Shown one piece after another: positions 24,847-34,224 of a DNA stretch of 64,000 nucleotides. Positions within the stretch are counted from its first letter, which is position 1. Every line of letters starts with the position of its first letter. The notes under the pieces are model-generated. The model did not search any database and was not told where the DNA came from. It saw nothing but the letters and a program-made list of their open reading frames with translations. The DNA comes from Arthrobacter oryzae (GTDB lineage: Bacteria > Actinomycetota > Actinomycetes > Actinomycetales > Micrococcaceae), in NCBI RefSeq assembly GCF_030718995.1, contig NZ_CP132204.1:2604001-2668000 (forward strand). The letters are read 5' to 3'. A program made the translations under genes and the position numbers.

Positions 24847-26076
24847 ATGCCCATTGGCCTGTTAGCCCTCGCCCTCGGCGGGTTCGGAATCGGACTCACC
24901 GAGTTCGTGATCATGGGCCTGCTGCCCGAGGTTGCTGCCGACTTCCGCGTCAGCGAGGCCGCGGCCGGCTGGCTGATCTCCGGCTATGCCCTGGCCGTCG
25001 TCGTCGGTGCCCTGCTGCTCACCGCGGCGGTGACGCGCTTCGAGCGCAAGCCGGTGCTTGCCGTCCTGCTGGTGCTGTTCATCGCCGGCAACCTGGTATC
25101 GGCCACCGCCCCCGACTATTCGATGATGATGATCGGCCGGATCGTGGCTGCCCTTTCACATGGTGCGTTCTTCGGCATCGGGGCCGTGGTGGCCGCGGAT
25201 ATGGTGGCGCCCACCAAGAAAGCCGGCGCGATTGCCATCATGTTCACCGGCCTCACGGCGGCCAATGTTCTCGGTGTCCCCTTTGGCACCATGCTCGGTC
25301 AGGCAGCCGGCTGGCGGGCCACCTTCTGGGCCATCACGGGCATCGGCGTCCTTGCCCTGATCGGCATCCTGACGCTGGTGCCCAGGGCTGGTCATGGTGA
25401 CGCCGACGCCCAGGCATCCTCCGGCGGGCTCCGCGGTGAACTGCGCGCCTTCCGGTCCGGCCAGGTCTGGCTCTCGATCCTTGTGACCGTCCTCGGCTAC
25501 GGCGGCATGTTCGGTGCCTTCACCTACATCGCCTTCACCCTCACCGAGGTCACCGGGTTTGCGGCCTCCACCGTGCCCTGGCTCCTGATCCTCTTCGGTG
25601 TGGGGCTGTTCATTGGCAACACCTTGGGCGGGAAGGCAGCGGACCGCAACGTGGACCGCACGCTGCTGGTTGTCCTTGCTGCACTGGTGGTGATCCTGGT
25701 GGCATTCGCCCTGACGGCCGGCAACCAGCTCCTCACCATCGCCTCCCTCGTCCTGATGGGCGGCTTCGGCTTCGCCACCGTCCCTGGCCTGCAGATGCGG
25801 GTGATGAAGTACGCCAGCAGCGCCCCCACCCTGGCCTCCGGCGCCAACATCGGCGCCTTCAATGTCGGCAACGCCCTCGGCGCCTGGCTCGGCGGCGTGA
25901 CCATCACTGCAGGGCTCGGCTACACCTCGCCGATCTGGGCCGGCGCGGCAATCACCCTCCTTGGCCTCGGCGTCATGGCCTTCGCCGCTGCCAAGGCCAA
26001 GCGGCATGGCGGAGAGCGTACGACGGCGGCAGGCTCCCCCTTCGCCGTGACCGAGGCGCCCGCCGTGGTCGGCTAA
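24847..26076 (+). CDS. MFS transporter, DHA1-type
   Basis: 409 residues, twelve membrane segments. IGLTEFVIMGLLPEVAADF in TM1 and the ALSHGAFFGIGAVVAADMV segment mark the AraJ/NepI/Cmx-like branch of DHA1 efflux permeases, which export arabinose-like sugars, purine nucleosides or chloramphenicol. The ATG at 24847 follows GAAGGAG. Divergent from a MarR gene that most likely represses it. The substrate cannot be told from sequence. Confidence 0.85.
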   Translation: MPIGLLALALGGFGIGLTEFVIMGLLPEVAADFRVSEAAAGWLISGYALAVVVGALLLTAAVTRFERKPVLAVLLVLFIAGNLVSATAPDYSMMMIGRIVAALSHGAFFGIGAVVAADMVAPTKKAGAIAIMFTGLTAANVLGVPFGTMLGQAAGWRATFWAITGIGVLALIGILTLVPRAGHGDADAQASSGGLRGELRAFRSGQVWLSILVTVLGYGGMFGAFTYIAFTLTEVTGFAASTVPWLLILFGVGLFIGNTLGGKAADRNVDRTLLVVLAALVVILVAFALTAGNQLLTIASLVLMGGFGFATVPGLQMRVMKYASSAPTLASGANIGAFNVGNALGAWLGGVTITAGLGYTSPIWAGAAITLLGLGVMAFAAAKAKRHGGERTTAAGSPFAVTEAPAVVG

Positions 26077-26090
26077 CGCCGGCCTGATTG

Positions 26091-26135
26091 AAATGCCGGG
26101 GATGGTGGCTAAGGCCGTCATCCCCGGCATTTTTT
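26091..26135 (+). terminator. Intrinsic terminator after the DHA1 transporter
   Basis: Perfect 14-bp stem (AAATGCCGGGGATG 26091-26104, complement 26119-26132), 14-nt loop, and a run of six T at 26130-26135. One of the clearest terminators in the window. Confidence 0.92.
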
Positions 26136-26172
26136 GGGCCATCAAAGGTGATTTCAAGTAAAAACATCCTAA

Positions 26173-26216
26173 TGTCAGGACAAACTATTGACTTTAGTGA
26201 GGTGAATCACCATGAT
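26173..26216 (+). promoter_or_regulatory. IolR-like operator and promoter of the ABC importer operon
   Basis: TGTCAGGACA at 26173-26182, then TTGACT (26188-26193), 17 bp, and CATGAT (26211-26216). The operator ends 5 bp before the -35. The 16-mer ATGTCAGGACAAACTA (26172-26187) is identical to that before the tautomerase gene. Confidence 0.65.
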
Positions 26217-26282
26217 CGAGGTAGACAGTGCTCCGGCGGCTGCAGAGTGGCAGCCCGGAAACTGAGATCAAAGGAGATTAAG

Positions 26283-27278
26283 GTGGCTAACTTTTCTTGG
26301 CGCAAGGCGGCTTTGATTGCGGCAGTAGTGCCGATGATGGCGCTGAGCGCGTGTTCCAGCAGCGGCGGCAGGCCCACCGAGGCCGGCGGCGGCGCAGGCG
26401 GCGGCCAGGTCGCCACAACGGACCGGATCAAGATCGCCCTCATCACCCACGCTGCAGCCGGCGACACGTTCTGGGACATCGTCCGCAAGGGGGCGGAGGA
26501 AGCTGCCGCCAAGGACAACGTGGAGCTGCTTTACACCTCGGATCCGGAAGGCGGCCGCCAGGCCCAGCTGATAGAGCAGGCCGTGGACCAGAAAGTGGAC
26601 GGCATCGCCGTCACACTTGCCAAGCCCGACGCCTTGAAGGACGCCCTGAAGAAGGCAACCGACGCCGGCATCCCCGTAGTCAGCCTCAACGCCGGTGAAT
26701 CCGTTTCATCACAGCTTGGCGCTTTTACGCACTTCGGCTCGAACGAGCAGCTCGCCGGCCAGGCGGTAGGCGAGAAACTGGCTTCGCAGAACTTCAAACA
26801 CCCCATCTGCATCATCCAGGAACAGGGCCACGTTGGCCTCGAGGCCCGTTGCGCGGGTGTCAAGGCGAAGGTTGCCGGCACGGAGATCCTCTACGTCAAC
26901 GGCCGCGACATGACGGAAGTTGCTTCCACCATCACGGCCAAACTGCAGGCTACCAAGGAGGCCGACGCCATCATCGGCCTCGGCGCCCCCATCACCCTGA
27001 CGGCCCTTAAGTCCATCACGGACTCCGGTAGCTCCGCGAAGGCCGCGTCGTTCGACATGAATGCCGACCTCGCCCAGAAGATCGTTGACGGAACCGTCCT
27101 GTTCACCGTGGACCAGCAGCCCTGGCTGCAGGGTTACGGCTCCATCGACGCCCTGTGGCAGTACAACCGCGGCGGCTTCGAGCTCGGCGGCGGCCAGCCT
27201 GTCCTCACCGGCCCCACCGTCGTGGACAAGGAATCCGCCGCCGATGTCCTCAAATTCGCCCAGCAGGGCGTCCGCTAA
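26283..27278 (+). CDS. Sugar ABC transporter substrate-binding lipoprotein
   Basis: 331 residues from the GTG at 26283, with AAGGAG 6 nt upstream. Basic N-terminus, hydrophobic stretch and lipobox LSAC (Cys 24): a lipid-anchored binding protein. The body is a periplasmic-binding-protein type I fold as in ribose/inositol binders (IKIALITHAAAGDTFWDIVRKGAEEAA, TDAGIPVVSLNAGES, FGSNEQLAGQAVGEKL, DQQPWLQGYGSIDALW). First gene of a three-gene importer operon under an IolR-like site, so inositol or a related cyclitol is the likely ligand (inference). Confidence 0.9.
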   Translation: MANFSWRKAALIAAVVPMMALSACSSSGGRPTEAGGGAGGGQVATTDRIKIALITHAAAGDTFWDIVRKGAEEAAAKDNVELLYTSDPEGGRQAQLIEQAVDQKVDGIAVTLAKPDALKDALKKATDAGIPVVSLNAGESVSSQLGAFTHFGSNEQLAGQAVGEKLASQNFKHPICIIQEQGHVGLEARCAGVKAKVAGTEILYVNGRDMTEVASTITAKLQATKEADAIIGLGAPITLTALKSITDSGSSAKAASFDMNADLAQKIVDGTVLFTVDQQPWLQGYGSIDALWQYNRGGFELGGGQPVLTGPTVVDKESAADVLKFAQQGVR

Positions 27279-27349
27279 CCAGCAGGCATCCCCGGCAGCG
27301 GGAGGCCGGGTTCCGGTCCTCCCGCCGCCGGACCAACAAGGAGTTTTCC

Positions 27350-28399
27350 ATGACACAGACGTTAGCCAAGCCGGCACCGCTGGCGCCGGATGAGCGGGTC
27401 GGCCGCCGCAGTCCGTTCCAAAAGCTGCTGGGGCGGCCCGAAGTCGGCGCCCTGGTGGGTGCCATTGTCCTGTTCGTTTTCTTCTCAGTCGTTTCCTCAA
27501 CCTTTATCCAGCCGAGCTCGTTCGCCACTGTGCTGTACGGCTCCTCCACCATCGGCATCATGGCTGTGGGTGTTTCCCTGCTCATGATCGGTGGCGAGTT
27601 CGACCTTTCCACCGGTGTTGCCGTCATCAGCTCGGCCCTGACCGCCTCCATGTTCGCGTGGTACTTCTCACTCAACGTCTGGGTGGGTGTGGCCCTGGCC
27701 CTGGTGGTCTCACTCGGCATCGGTTTCGTCAACGGCTGGATCCTGGTGAAGACCAAGCTGCCCAGCTTCATCGTCACCCTGGCCACCTTCCTGATGCTGA
27801 CCGGCCTGAACCTTGCACTTACCCGGATGATCTCCAACGGTGTCTCCTCACCCTCGATCGCCCAAATGGACGGCTTTGCCTCAGCGCGCGCCGTCTTCGC
27901 CTCGTCGGTGAACATCGCCGGCGTGGAAGTGAAGATCACCGTGTTCTTCTGGATCATCCTCGTGGCGGTGGCCTCCTGGGTGCTGCTGCGTACCAAGGTG
28001 GGCAACTGGATCTTCGCCTCCGGCGGCGACGCCAACGCCGCCCGTGCCGTGGGTGTGCCGGTCACCAAGACCAAGATCGGTCTGTTCATGGCCGTGGGCT
28101 TCTGCGGCTGGGTCCTGGGCATGCACAACCTTTTCGCCTTCGACTCCGTGCAGTCCGGCGAAGGCGTGGGCAACGAATTCCTCTACATCATCGCCGCTGT
28201 CATCGGCGGCTGCCTCCTCACCGGCGGGTACGGCTCGGCCGTGGGCGGCGCGATCGGCGCCTTCATCTTCGGCATGGCCAACAAGGGCATCGTCTACGCG
28301 CAGTGGAACCCGGACTGGTTCAAGTTCTTCCTCGGCCTGATGCTGCTGCTGGCCACCATCGTCAACCTGATCGTCAAGCGCCGAGCAGAGCTCAAGTAA
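27350..28399 (+). CDS. Sugar ABC transporter permease
   Basis: 349 residues, eight to ten membrane segments, BPD_transp_2 type as in RbsC/FrcC. Landmarks: [36 protein letters not shown] region (here [20 protein letters not shown] then [10 protein letters not shown]), [22 protein letters not shown], and the cytoplasmic EAA-like [16 protein letters not shown]. The ATG at 27350 follows AAGGAG; the frame is open upstream but that is shadow sequence. 71 bp after the binding protein. Confidence 0.9.
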   Translation: MTQTLAKPAPLAPDERVGRRSPFQKLLGRPEVGALVGAIVLFVFFSVVSSTFIQPSSFATVLYGSSTIGIMAVGVSLLMIGGEFDLSTGVAVISSALTASMFAWYFSLNVWVGVALALVVSLGIGFVNGWILVKTKLPSFIVTLATFLMLTGLNLALTRMISNGVSSPSIAQMDGFASARAVFASSVNIAGVEVKITVFFWIILVAVASWVLLRTKVGNWIFASGGDANAARAVGVPVTKTKIGLFMAVGFCGWVLGMHNLFAFDSVQSGEGVGNEFLYIIAAVIGGCLLTGGYGSAVGGAIGAFIFGMANKGIVYAQWNPDWFKFFLGLMLLLATIVNLIVKRRAELK

Positions 28400-28412
28400 A
28401 GGGGCCGGAGAA

Positions 28413-29333
28413 ATGAATGCCAAACAGATCGACCAGAAGACGCTCCTCCAGAACGAAACCGATCCGCTGACCCACACCCCGGTGCACCTGCTCTCGCTGG
28501 ACAAGGTCGGCAAGCACTACGGCAACATCGTCGCGCTCACCGATGTGACCATGGCCGTGGACAACGGCCGCGTCACCTGCGTCCTTGGCGACAACGGCGC
28601 CGGCAAGTCAACGCTGATCAAGATCATCGCAGGCCTGCATCAGCACGACGAGGGCGTCCTGAAGGTCATGGGCGAGGAGCGGAAGTTCACCTCCCCGCGC
28701 GACGCCCTCGACGTCGGCATTGCCACGGTGTACCAGGACCTCGCCGTGGTGCCGCTGATGCCCATCTGGCGGAACTTCTTCCTCGGCTCCGAACTGACCT
28801 CCGGCTTCGGCCCGTTCAAGAGCCTGGATGTCCAGAAGATGAAGGACATCACCAAGCATGAACTCGCCGAGATGGGCATCGACCTCCGCGACGTGGAGCA
28901 GCCGATCGGCCAGCTCTCGGGCGGTGAACGCCAGTGTGTCGCCATTGCCCGTGCCGTCTACTTCGGCGCCAAGGTGTTGATCCTCGACGAGCCGACGGCG
29001 GCCCTCGGCGTGAAGCAGTCCGGCGTGGTGCTGCGCTACATCCTGCAGGCCCGCGACCGCGGCCTGGGCGTCATCTTCATCACCCACAACCCGCACCACG
29101 CCTTCCCCGTCGGTGACCGGTTCCTGCTGCTCAAGCGCGGCAAGTCGATCGGCTACTACGAAAAGAAGGACATCACCCTCGACGAGCTCACCGCCCAGAT
29201 GGCCGGCGGTGCCGAGCTCGCCGAACTCGCCCACGAACTCGAACAGATCGGCGGCCACGGCGACGTCGTCAAGGAAGTCAAGGGCGAAGTGGCAGACGTG
29301 GCGCAGACCACCGGCAAGGCCTACAGCAGCTGA
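28413..29333 (+). CDS. Sugar ABC transporter ATP-binding protein, single-domain
   Basis: 306 residues: one nucleotide-binding domain with Walker [10 protein letters not shown] near residue 58, signature LSGGERQC near 167 and Walker [13 protein letters not shown] near 187. Ribose-type importers usually carry a tandem two-domain ATPase of ~500 residues (RbsA); this is the half-size FrcA-like form, so a homodimer is expected. A ~30-residue acidic/Gly tail follows the domain. ATG at 28413, 13 bp after the permease. Confidence 0.9.
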   Translation: MNAKQIDQKTLLQNETDPLTHTPVHLLSLDKVGKHYGNIVALTDVTMAVDNGRVTCVLGDNGAGKSTLIKIIAGLHQHDEGVLKVMGEERKFTSPRDALDVGIATVYQDLAVVPLMPIWRNFFLGSELTSGFGPFKSLDVQKMKDITKHELAEMGIDLRDVEQPIGQLSGGERQCVAIARAVYFGAKVLILDEPTAALGVKQSGVVLRYILQARDRGLGVIFITHNPHHAFPVGDRFLLLKRGKSIGYYEKKDITLDELTAQMAGGAELAELAHELEQIGGHGDVVKEVKGEVADVAQTTGKAYSS

Positions 29334-29343
29334 CGCCGCGAAT

Positions 29344-29381
29344 GGAGCAGGGTCAGCCCGCGCCGGGCCCTGCCCTGCTCC
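29344..29381 (+). other. Hairpin between the importer operon and the next genes
   Basis: GGAGCAGGG (29344-29352) pairs with CCCTGCTCC (29373-29381), with an inner CCCG/CGGG pairing. No T tract follows. It may slow polymerase or protect the importer mRNA rather than terminate. The rest of 29334-29451 shows only the ribosome binding site before 29452. Confidence 0.4.
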
Positions 29382-29451
29382 GCGATGCTGTTGGCACCGT
29401 TACGACCTGGGCGGCTCCGCGAGCCGTCACACCCATCGAAAGGACCATCCC

Positions 29452-30561
29452 TTGGCCTACATCACCCAAAACCCCGCCGGAGTCCCGGCCCCGGTGCGGA
29501 TCGGACTCATCGGCTCCGGCTGGATGGGAGCGTTCCATGCCGAGAGCATCGCCCGCCGCGTGCCGGGCGCCGTCCTTGCAGCCATCGCCGACCCGAACGT
29601 TGAAGCTGCGGAGGCGTTGGCCCGTTCCCTGGGCACAGCCAAAGTGACCCCCAACGCCGAGGACATCCTGGCGGACCCGGAGATCGACGCGGTGATCATC
29701 GCGAGCCCGGTCAGGTTCCATTCCTCCTTCATCGCGCAGGCGGCTGCCGCCGGAAAACACATCTTTTGCGAGAAGCCGGCCGGTCAGGGACTTGAGGAGC
29801 TGGACGGCGCCCTCGCTGCAGTGGATGCGGCCGGCGTACACTTCCAGATCGGGTTCAACCGCCGGTATGCGGAGGATTTCCAGGCTGCCAAGAAAGACCT
29901 TGCAGCCGGCGTCGCCGGAACACCGCAGCTCCTGCGTTCGCTGACCCGGGACCCCGGGAACGGGAGCATCCCCAACGCCGCCCGGGTTCCGGCGTGGACG
30001 ATCTTCCTCGAAACCCTCATCCACGACTTCGACACCCTCAACTGGTTCAATGAAGGCGCTGAGCCCGTGGAGGTCTATGCTGTTGCGGACGCACTGGTGG
30101 AGCCCGGCCTGCGGGACCAAGGCTTCCTGGACACGGCAGTGGTGACCATCCGCTACAGCAACGGAGCCATTGCCGTAGCGGAAGCCAACTTCAGCGCGCT
30201 GTACGGCTACGACATCCGCGGCGAGGTCTTCGGCTCCAAGGGAATGGTCCAGGCGGGCCGCGCCACGGAAACCGCTGCCCGCCGCTACACCGCCGAAGGC
30301 ATGTCCGCCGATACACCGAGGCTCAATGTTGAACTCTTCCGGCAGGCCTACACGGACGAACTGGCCGACTTCGCCGACGTGGTGCGTGCACAGCGCGACG
30401 GCGTGCCGTCGTCATCGTCCGACGTGACCCTCACCCCCGGCGCCGCCGACGCCAGGCGGGCGCTGGCCATGGCGCTGGCCTGCATCGAGTCAGTCAAGCA
30501 GGGCGCCCCGGTGGCAGTCGCAGGGCTGGCAGCAGCATCTGGCAGCAAGGCCGGGGCCTGA
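29452..30561 (+). CDS. Gfo/Idh/MocA family oxidoreductase
   Basis: 369 residues. NAD-binding VRIGLIGSGWMGAFHAESIARRVPG, then IFCEKPAGQG (catalytic Lys), GFNRRYAEDF and ETLIHDFDTLNWF (catalytic His). It resembles inositol/scyllo-inositol dehydrogenases. The start is TTG at 29452, with AAAGGA 7 nt before it, giving MAYITQNPAG. It is the first of three tightly coupled genes; the next ATG shares the last A of its stop codon. Possibly a dehydrogenase for another inositol isomer or a methylated cyclitol (inference). Confidence 0.85.
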   Translation: MAYITQNPAGVPAPVRIGLIGSGWMGAFHAESIARRVPGAVLAAIADPNVEAAEALARSLGTAKVTPNAEDILADPEIDAVIIASPVRFHSSFIAQAAAAGKHIFCEKPAGQGLEELDGALAAVDAAGVHFQIGFNRRYAEDFQAAKKDLAAGVAGTPQLLRSLTRDPGNGSIPNAARVPAWTIFLETLIHDFDTLNWFNEGAEPVEVYAVADALVEPGLRDQGFLDTAVVTIRYSNGAIAVAEANFSALYGYDIRGEVFGSKGMVQAGRATETAARRYTAEGMSADTPRLNVELFRQAYTDELADFADVVRAQRDGVPSSSSDVTLTPGAADARRALAMALACIESVKQGAPVAVAGLAAASGSKAGA

Positions 30562-31346
30562 TGCGGCTGGCAGTCTGCGCCGAAATGGTCTTTACGGACC
30601 TTCCGTTCGTGGAACGCGTGCGCCGCCTCCACGAGGCCGGTTTTGATGTGGAGCTGTGGGATTCGCGGAGCAAGGACATCAACGCGCTCAAGGCCACCGG
30701 AGCGGTGTTTTCCTCCATGACGGGATACATCTCAGGCAGCCTGGTGGATCCGGACACGGCCGATGACGTGGTGCGGACGGCCGAGTCGCTGATCCCGACG
30801 GCCTTGGAGCTGGGTGTCAGCCGCATGGTGGTGCACCCGGCGGAGCTAATCGACGGCCATGCTGCGCGTCCGGTATACCGGTCCACAGGCCAGATGTGGA
30901 TCACCGGTGCCCGGACCATGGAACGGCTGGGGAAGCTCGGCGAGAAACACGGGGTGACCTTCTGCCTCGAAAACCTCAACACCATCCTGGACCACCCAGG
31001 CATCCCGCTGGCCCGCGGCAAGGACACCCTGGCCCTCGTGGAGGCTGCCGGGCACCCCCACGCCAAACTGATGCTGGATCTGTACCATGCACAGCTGGGG
31101 GAGGGGAACCTCATCGAGCTGGTGCGGACGGCACTGCCGTATATCGGCGAGATCCAGGTGGCGGATGTCCCGGGCCGCTGTGAACCCGGGACCGGGGAGA
31201 TCAACTATTCTGCGGTGGCCCGGGCGCTCGCCGATGCCGGCTACGAAGGCACCGTTGGCATGGAAGCCTGGGCCAAGGGTGACAGTGCCGCGGCGCTGGA
31301 TGCCTTCCGGACGGCATTTACCGTTGATGCGCAGGAGAAACCATGA
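30561..31346 (+). CDS. Hydroxypyruvate isomerase-like TIM-barrel protein
   Basis: 261 residues, xylose-isomerase-like barrel: MRLAVCAEMVFTDLPFVERVRRLHEAGFDVELWDS, FCLENLNTILDHPGIPLARG (metal-ligand Glu), LMLDLYHAQLGEGNL, IQVADVPGRCEPGTGEINY, VGMEAW. It matches the hydroxypyruvate isomerase (Hyi/OtnI) group, which isomerises small keto sugars. The ATG overlaps the previous stop by one base and its stop overlaps the next start by four, so the three proteins are made together. Substrate inferred only from the inositol context. Confidence 0.85.
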   Translation: MRLAVCAEMVFTDLPFVERVRRLHEAGFDVELWDSRSKDINALKATGAVFSSMTGYISGSLVDPDTADDVVRTAESLIPTALELGVSRMVVHPAELIDGHAARPVYRSTGQMWITGARTMERLGKLGEKHGVTFCLENLNTILDHPGIPLARGKDTLALVEAAGHPHAKLMLDLYHAQLGEGNLIELVRTALPYIGEIQVADVPGRCEPGTGEINYSAVARALADAGYEGTVGMEAWAKGDSAAALDAFRTAFTVDAQEKP

Positions 31347-32377
31347 AGGATGTCATTCTGGGCCTCGTCGGAGTCGGGCGGATCGGCGTCATGCACGCCA
31401 ACAACATCGCCGCGCTGAACGGGGTGCTCAATCCGGAAGGCATCAATGTCCGTCTCCGGCTCACGGACGTGGCCGCAGACCACGCGCGGACCGTCGCGGC
31501 CGGACTCGGCGCCGAATTCCTGCCGTCGGTGGAAGCGCTTCTGGACTCCGGGCTGGACGGACTGGTCATTGCCACCGGCACGGCAACCCACCCGGAACTG
31601 ATCAGGGCAGGTGTGGATGCCGGGATCCCGGTTTTCTGCGAGAAACCGGTGGCCCTGAACGTGGCGGACGCAATGCCGGTGCTGGATTACATCCGGGACA
31701 GGCAGGGTGTGGTGCAGATCGGCCATCAGCGCCGCTTCGACGCCGGCTACCTGGAAGCCCGGCGGGCCTACCAGGCGGGCGAACTGGGCTGGATCCACTC
31801 GCTCCGGGCCGTCACCTGCGACATGGCACCGCCGCCCGTGGAGTTCCTGGCCAGCTCCGGCGGCCTCTTCCGGGACTGCTCCGTCCATGATTTCGACATC
31901 CTGCGATGGCTCACCGGCCGGGAAATCGTCGAGGTGTACGCCAGGGGCTCCAACAACGGCGACCCCGCCATCGGCGAGGTGGGGGACGTTGACACGGCCC
32001 TTGCGCTGGTGACGTTCGACGACGGTACGGTGGGGACCGTCTCCGCCTCCCGGTACAACGGGGCCGGGCATGACGTCCGGCTTGAAATCCAGGGTTCGCG
32101 CCGTTCGCTGATGGTGGGGCTGGATGACAAAACGGCGATGGCATCCGCCGAAGCCGGCGTCGGTTTCCCCTCGGGCGAGCCGCACAGGACCTTCGCCGAA
32201 CGGTTCGACCAGGCGTACCGCTCCGAGATGGAAGCCTTCGTGGAGCTCATCCTGGGCCGCCGGGATAACCCGTGCACCCCGGAAGACGCCGTGGCTGCAT
32301 CCCGCGTTGCGGACGCCGCCCAGGAATCCCTGGCCACCGGTGTGCCGGTGCGCGTGGCCCAGAAAGTGGCCCGCTAA
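31343..32377 (+). CDS. Gfo/Idh/MocA family oxidoreductase, inositol-dehydrogenase-like
   Basis: 344 residues. NAD-binding LGLVGVGRIGVMHANNIAAL, VFCEKPVALN (catalytic Lys), GHQRRFDAGYLEARRAYQAGELG, and FRDCSVHDFDILRWLTG (catalytic Asp/His pair). Closer in appearance to IolG/IdhA than the 29452 protein. Third gene of the trio and last before a hairpin terminator; iolB converges from the other side. Confidence 0.87.
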   Translation: MKDVILGLVGVGRIGVMHANNIAALNGVLNPEGINVRLRLTDVAADHARTVAAGLGAEFLPSVEALLDSGLDGLVIATGTATHPELIRAGVDAGIPVFCEKPVALNVADAMPVLDYIRDRQGVVQIGHQRRFDAGYLEARRAYQAGELGWIHSLRAVTCDMAPPPVEFLASSGGLFRDCSVHDFDILRWLTGREIVEVYARGSNNGDPAIGEVGDVDTALALVTFDDGTVGTVSASRYNGAGHDVRLEIQGSRRSLMVGLDDKTAMASAEAGVGFPSGEPHRTFAERFDQAYRSEMEAFVELILGRRDNPCTPEDAVAASRVADAAQESLATGVPVRVAQKVAR

Positions 32378-32411
32378 ACCCCGTTCCAAAACGCCGCCCA
32401 CCGGCAACGAC

Positions 32412-32440
32412 GAAGCCCCTGACCATCGGTCAGGGGCTTC
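32412..32440. terminator. Hairpin between convergent operons
   Basis: Perfect 13-bp stem (GAAGCCCCTGACC 32412-32424, complement 32428-32440) with a 3-nt loop. T tracts are poor on both sides, but the position between convergent units fits a bidirectional terminator. Confidence 0.75.
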
Positions 32441-32468
32441 TGGCGTGCTGCCGGGTAGCGGAGACTGC

Positions 32469-33377
32469 CTACGCTCCGAACGGCAGCCTCGGGTCCACGT
32501 CCTGGCCTTCCCACGTCTGGCGGATCCAGCCGTGGTGAGGGTCATCGCTGATGAGCCAGTCCCGCACGGGTCCGGGCCCGGCCATCACGTTCAGGTAGTA
32601 CAGGTCGTAGCCCGGGGCTGCCATCGCCGGCCCGTGCCAGCCGTAGGGAACCAGCACGACGTCGCCGGTGCGGACCTCGGCCGAGACGTCGATGGGCCGC
32701 TCGTCAGAGGCGTACACGCGCTGGTAGCCGATGGCGTCACTTTGCGCTCCGGAACCGGCCGCGGCCGCCGGGCCGTCCGGTGCCACACGGGTCTCGAAGT
32801 AGTAGATTTCCTCGAGGCTGGTTTCGCCGTCCTTTTCCTCGTCATGCTTGTGCGGGGGGTAGGAGGACCAGTTGCCTGCCGGGGTGATGACTTCGCAAAC
32901 GATGAAACGGTCCGCTTCCAGCGCCGCGGGGGTGCCGAAGTTGTGGACCTGGCGGGAGCAGTTGCCGGCACCCCGCAGTTCCACGGGGGTCTCGGCGGCC
33001 GTCACGAGCCGGGTGGGGTAGGAGGTCTTCGCCGGTGCCGTGGCCACCGCAACCCTGCCGCCGTCGGCCGAGCTGATGGTGACGGCCTTGTCCGTGCCGG
33101 TGTACAGGACGTCGCTGGGGCCGTGGAAGACGCTGGCCCTGCCGGCCAGCCTGTAGTCCTGACCGTCAACGGTGGCGGTGAAGGAACCGTTGAGCGGAAC
33201 CACAATGCGTTCCTCGCCGGCGGCAGGAAGTTCGACGGCGGCGCCCGCCGCCAGCGTCGCGACCTTGAGCCCGGTGTGGGCCCAGCCGTCCACCTCGACG
33301 GCGGAGTCTGAAGTTCCCAGGGAGACGTCCCACTTGCCGTCGGCAGCGGAACCCAGCGGATATACCCAGTTGGCCAT
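32469..33377 (-). CDS. iolB: 5-deoxy-glucuronate isomerase
   Basis: 302 residues, bicupin fold of the IolB/KduI type. Landmarks: NWVYPLGSAADGKWDVSLGTSDSAVEVDGWAHTGLKV at the N-terminus and WSSYPPHKHDEEK plus LEEIYYFETRV, which supply the metal-binding His and Glu; then DVVLVPYGWHGPAMAAPGYDLYYLNVMAGP. It converts 5-deoxy-glucuronate to 5-keto-2-deoxygluconate, the substrate of IolC. It lies downstream of the GntR regulator on the minus strand, 53 bp apart, separated from the rest of the pathway, which runs on the plus strand. Confidence 0.94.
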   Translation of the reverse strand: MANWVYPLGSAADGKWDVSLGTSDSAVEVDGWAHTGLKVATLAAGAAVELPAAGEERIVVPLNGSFTATVDGQDYRLAGRASVFHGPSDVLYTGTDKAVTISSADGGRVAVATAPAKTSYPTRLVTAAETPVELRGAGNCSRQVHNFGTPAALEADRFIVCEVITPAGNWSSYPPHKHDEEKDGETSLEEIYYFETRVAPDGPAAAAGSGAQSDAIGYQRVYASDERPIDVSAEVRTGDVVLVPYGWHGPAMAAPGYDLYYLNVMAGPGPVRDWLISDDPHHGWIRQTWEGQDVDPRLPFGA

Positions 33378-33430
33378 AGATTTTGTTCTTTCGTTTAAGT
33401 GCTTGCTGCCGCAGCGGTTAGCGCTGGCGC

Positions 33431-34171
33431 CTAACGCTGGACAAGGGTCATTTCAAAGCTGTACGAGTCGCCGCGGTAGACGTGGTGGCCGGTCTCAACC
33501 ATGCGTCCGGTGTCGTCCACGGCGGTGCGTTCCATGGTCACCAGCGCCAGGCCGGGCTCGGTGTCCAGCAGCGGAGCCTGGTAGTCGTTGGCCACCATGG
33601 CGCCGATGCGCTGCGAGGCCAGCCGGAAATTCACGCCGCCGTTGCGCAGGATCGCGTACAGGCCCTGGGCGGCGAGCTGGGCTTCGTCGATCGGGGTGAT
33701 GTCGTCCCGGACCCAGTTTTCCATCAGGGCCAGCGGCTTGCCGCCCACCTTGCGCAGCCTGGTGAAGTGGTAGACCTTGGCGCCGGCGGGAAGCTGGAGG
33801 GCTTCACGGGTGGCGGCATCGGCCTCGATATGGGAAAAGCTGAGCACCTCGGTGGTGGGCTTGCTCCCGTTATTGGTGAGGTCGTCGTAGAGGCTCGAGA
33901 GCTCCAGCGGCCTGCGGACCTGGCTGGAAACCACCTGGGTCCCCACGCCGCGCTTGCGCACCAGGAGGCCTGAGCGCACCAGTTCGTCCATGGCCTTGCG
34001 CATGGTGGGCCGGGACAGGTTGAGCTGTGCCGCGAGGTCGATTTCGTTGTCCAGCCGGCTGCCCGGGGGGAGTAGTCCGGTGTGGATGGCGGACTCGATG
34101 CCCTGGACCACCTGGTGGTAGAGGGGCACCGGTGAAGAGCGGTCGATGCTGAGATTAAGTTGATTCGCCAC
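33431..34171 (-). CDS. iolR: GntR-family (HutC-type) regulator, probable inositol repressor
   Basis: 246 residues: N-terminal winged HTH (PLYHQVVQGIESAIHTGLLPPGSRLDNEIDLAAQLNLSRPTMRKAMDELVRSGLLVRKRGVGTQV) and a C-terminal UTRA/HutC effector domain (YHFTRLRKVGGKPLALMENWV, YAILRNGGVNFRLASQRIGA). Start GTG at 34171 with GGGAG 7 nt before it. Located beside iolB at the edge of the inositol locus; GntR-type IolR represses the iol genes in Corynebacterium glutamicum. The TGTCAGGACA-like sites at four promoters, including the one upstream of this gene, are its likely operators (inference). The symbol rests on context. Confidence 0.85.
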   Translation of the reverse strand: MANQLNLSIDRSSPVPLYHQVVQGIESAIHTGLLPPGSRLDNEIDLAAQLNLSRPTMRKAMDELVRSGLLVRKRGVGTQVVSSQVRRPLELSSLYDDLTNNGSKPTTEVLSFSHIEADAATREALQLPAGAKVYHFTRLRKVGGKPLALMENWVRDDITPIDEAQLAAQGLYAILRNGGVNFRLASQRIGAMVANDYQAPLLDTEPGLALVTMERTAVDDTGRMVETGHHVYRGDSYSFEMTLVQR

Positions 34172-34224
34172 TGAGCGCTCCCTTGTGCTCCGCGAGCTCC
34201 GGGGTGCCGGTGAGCCCGCGTATG

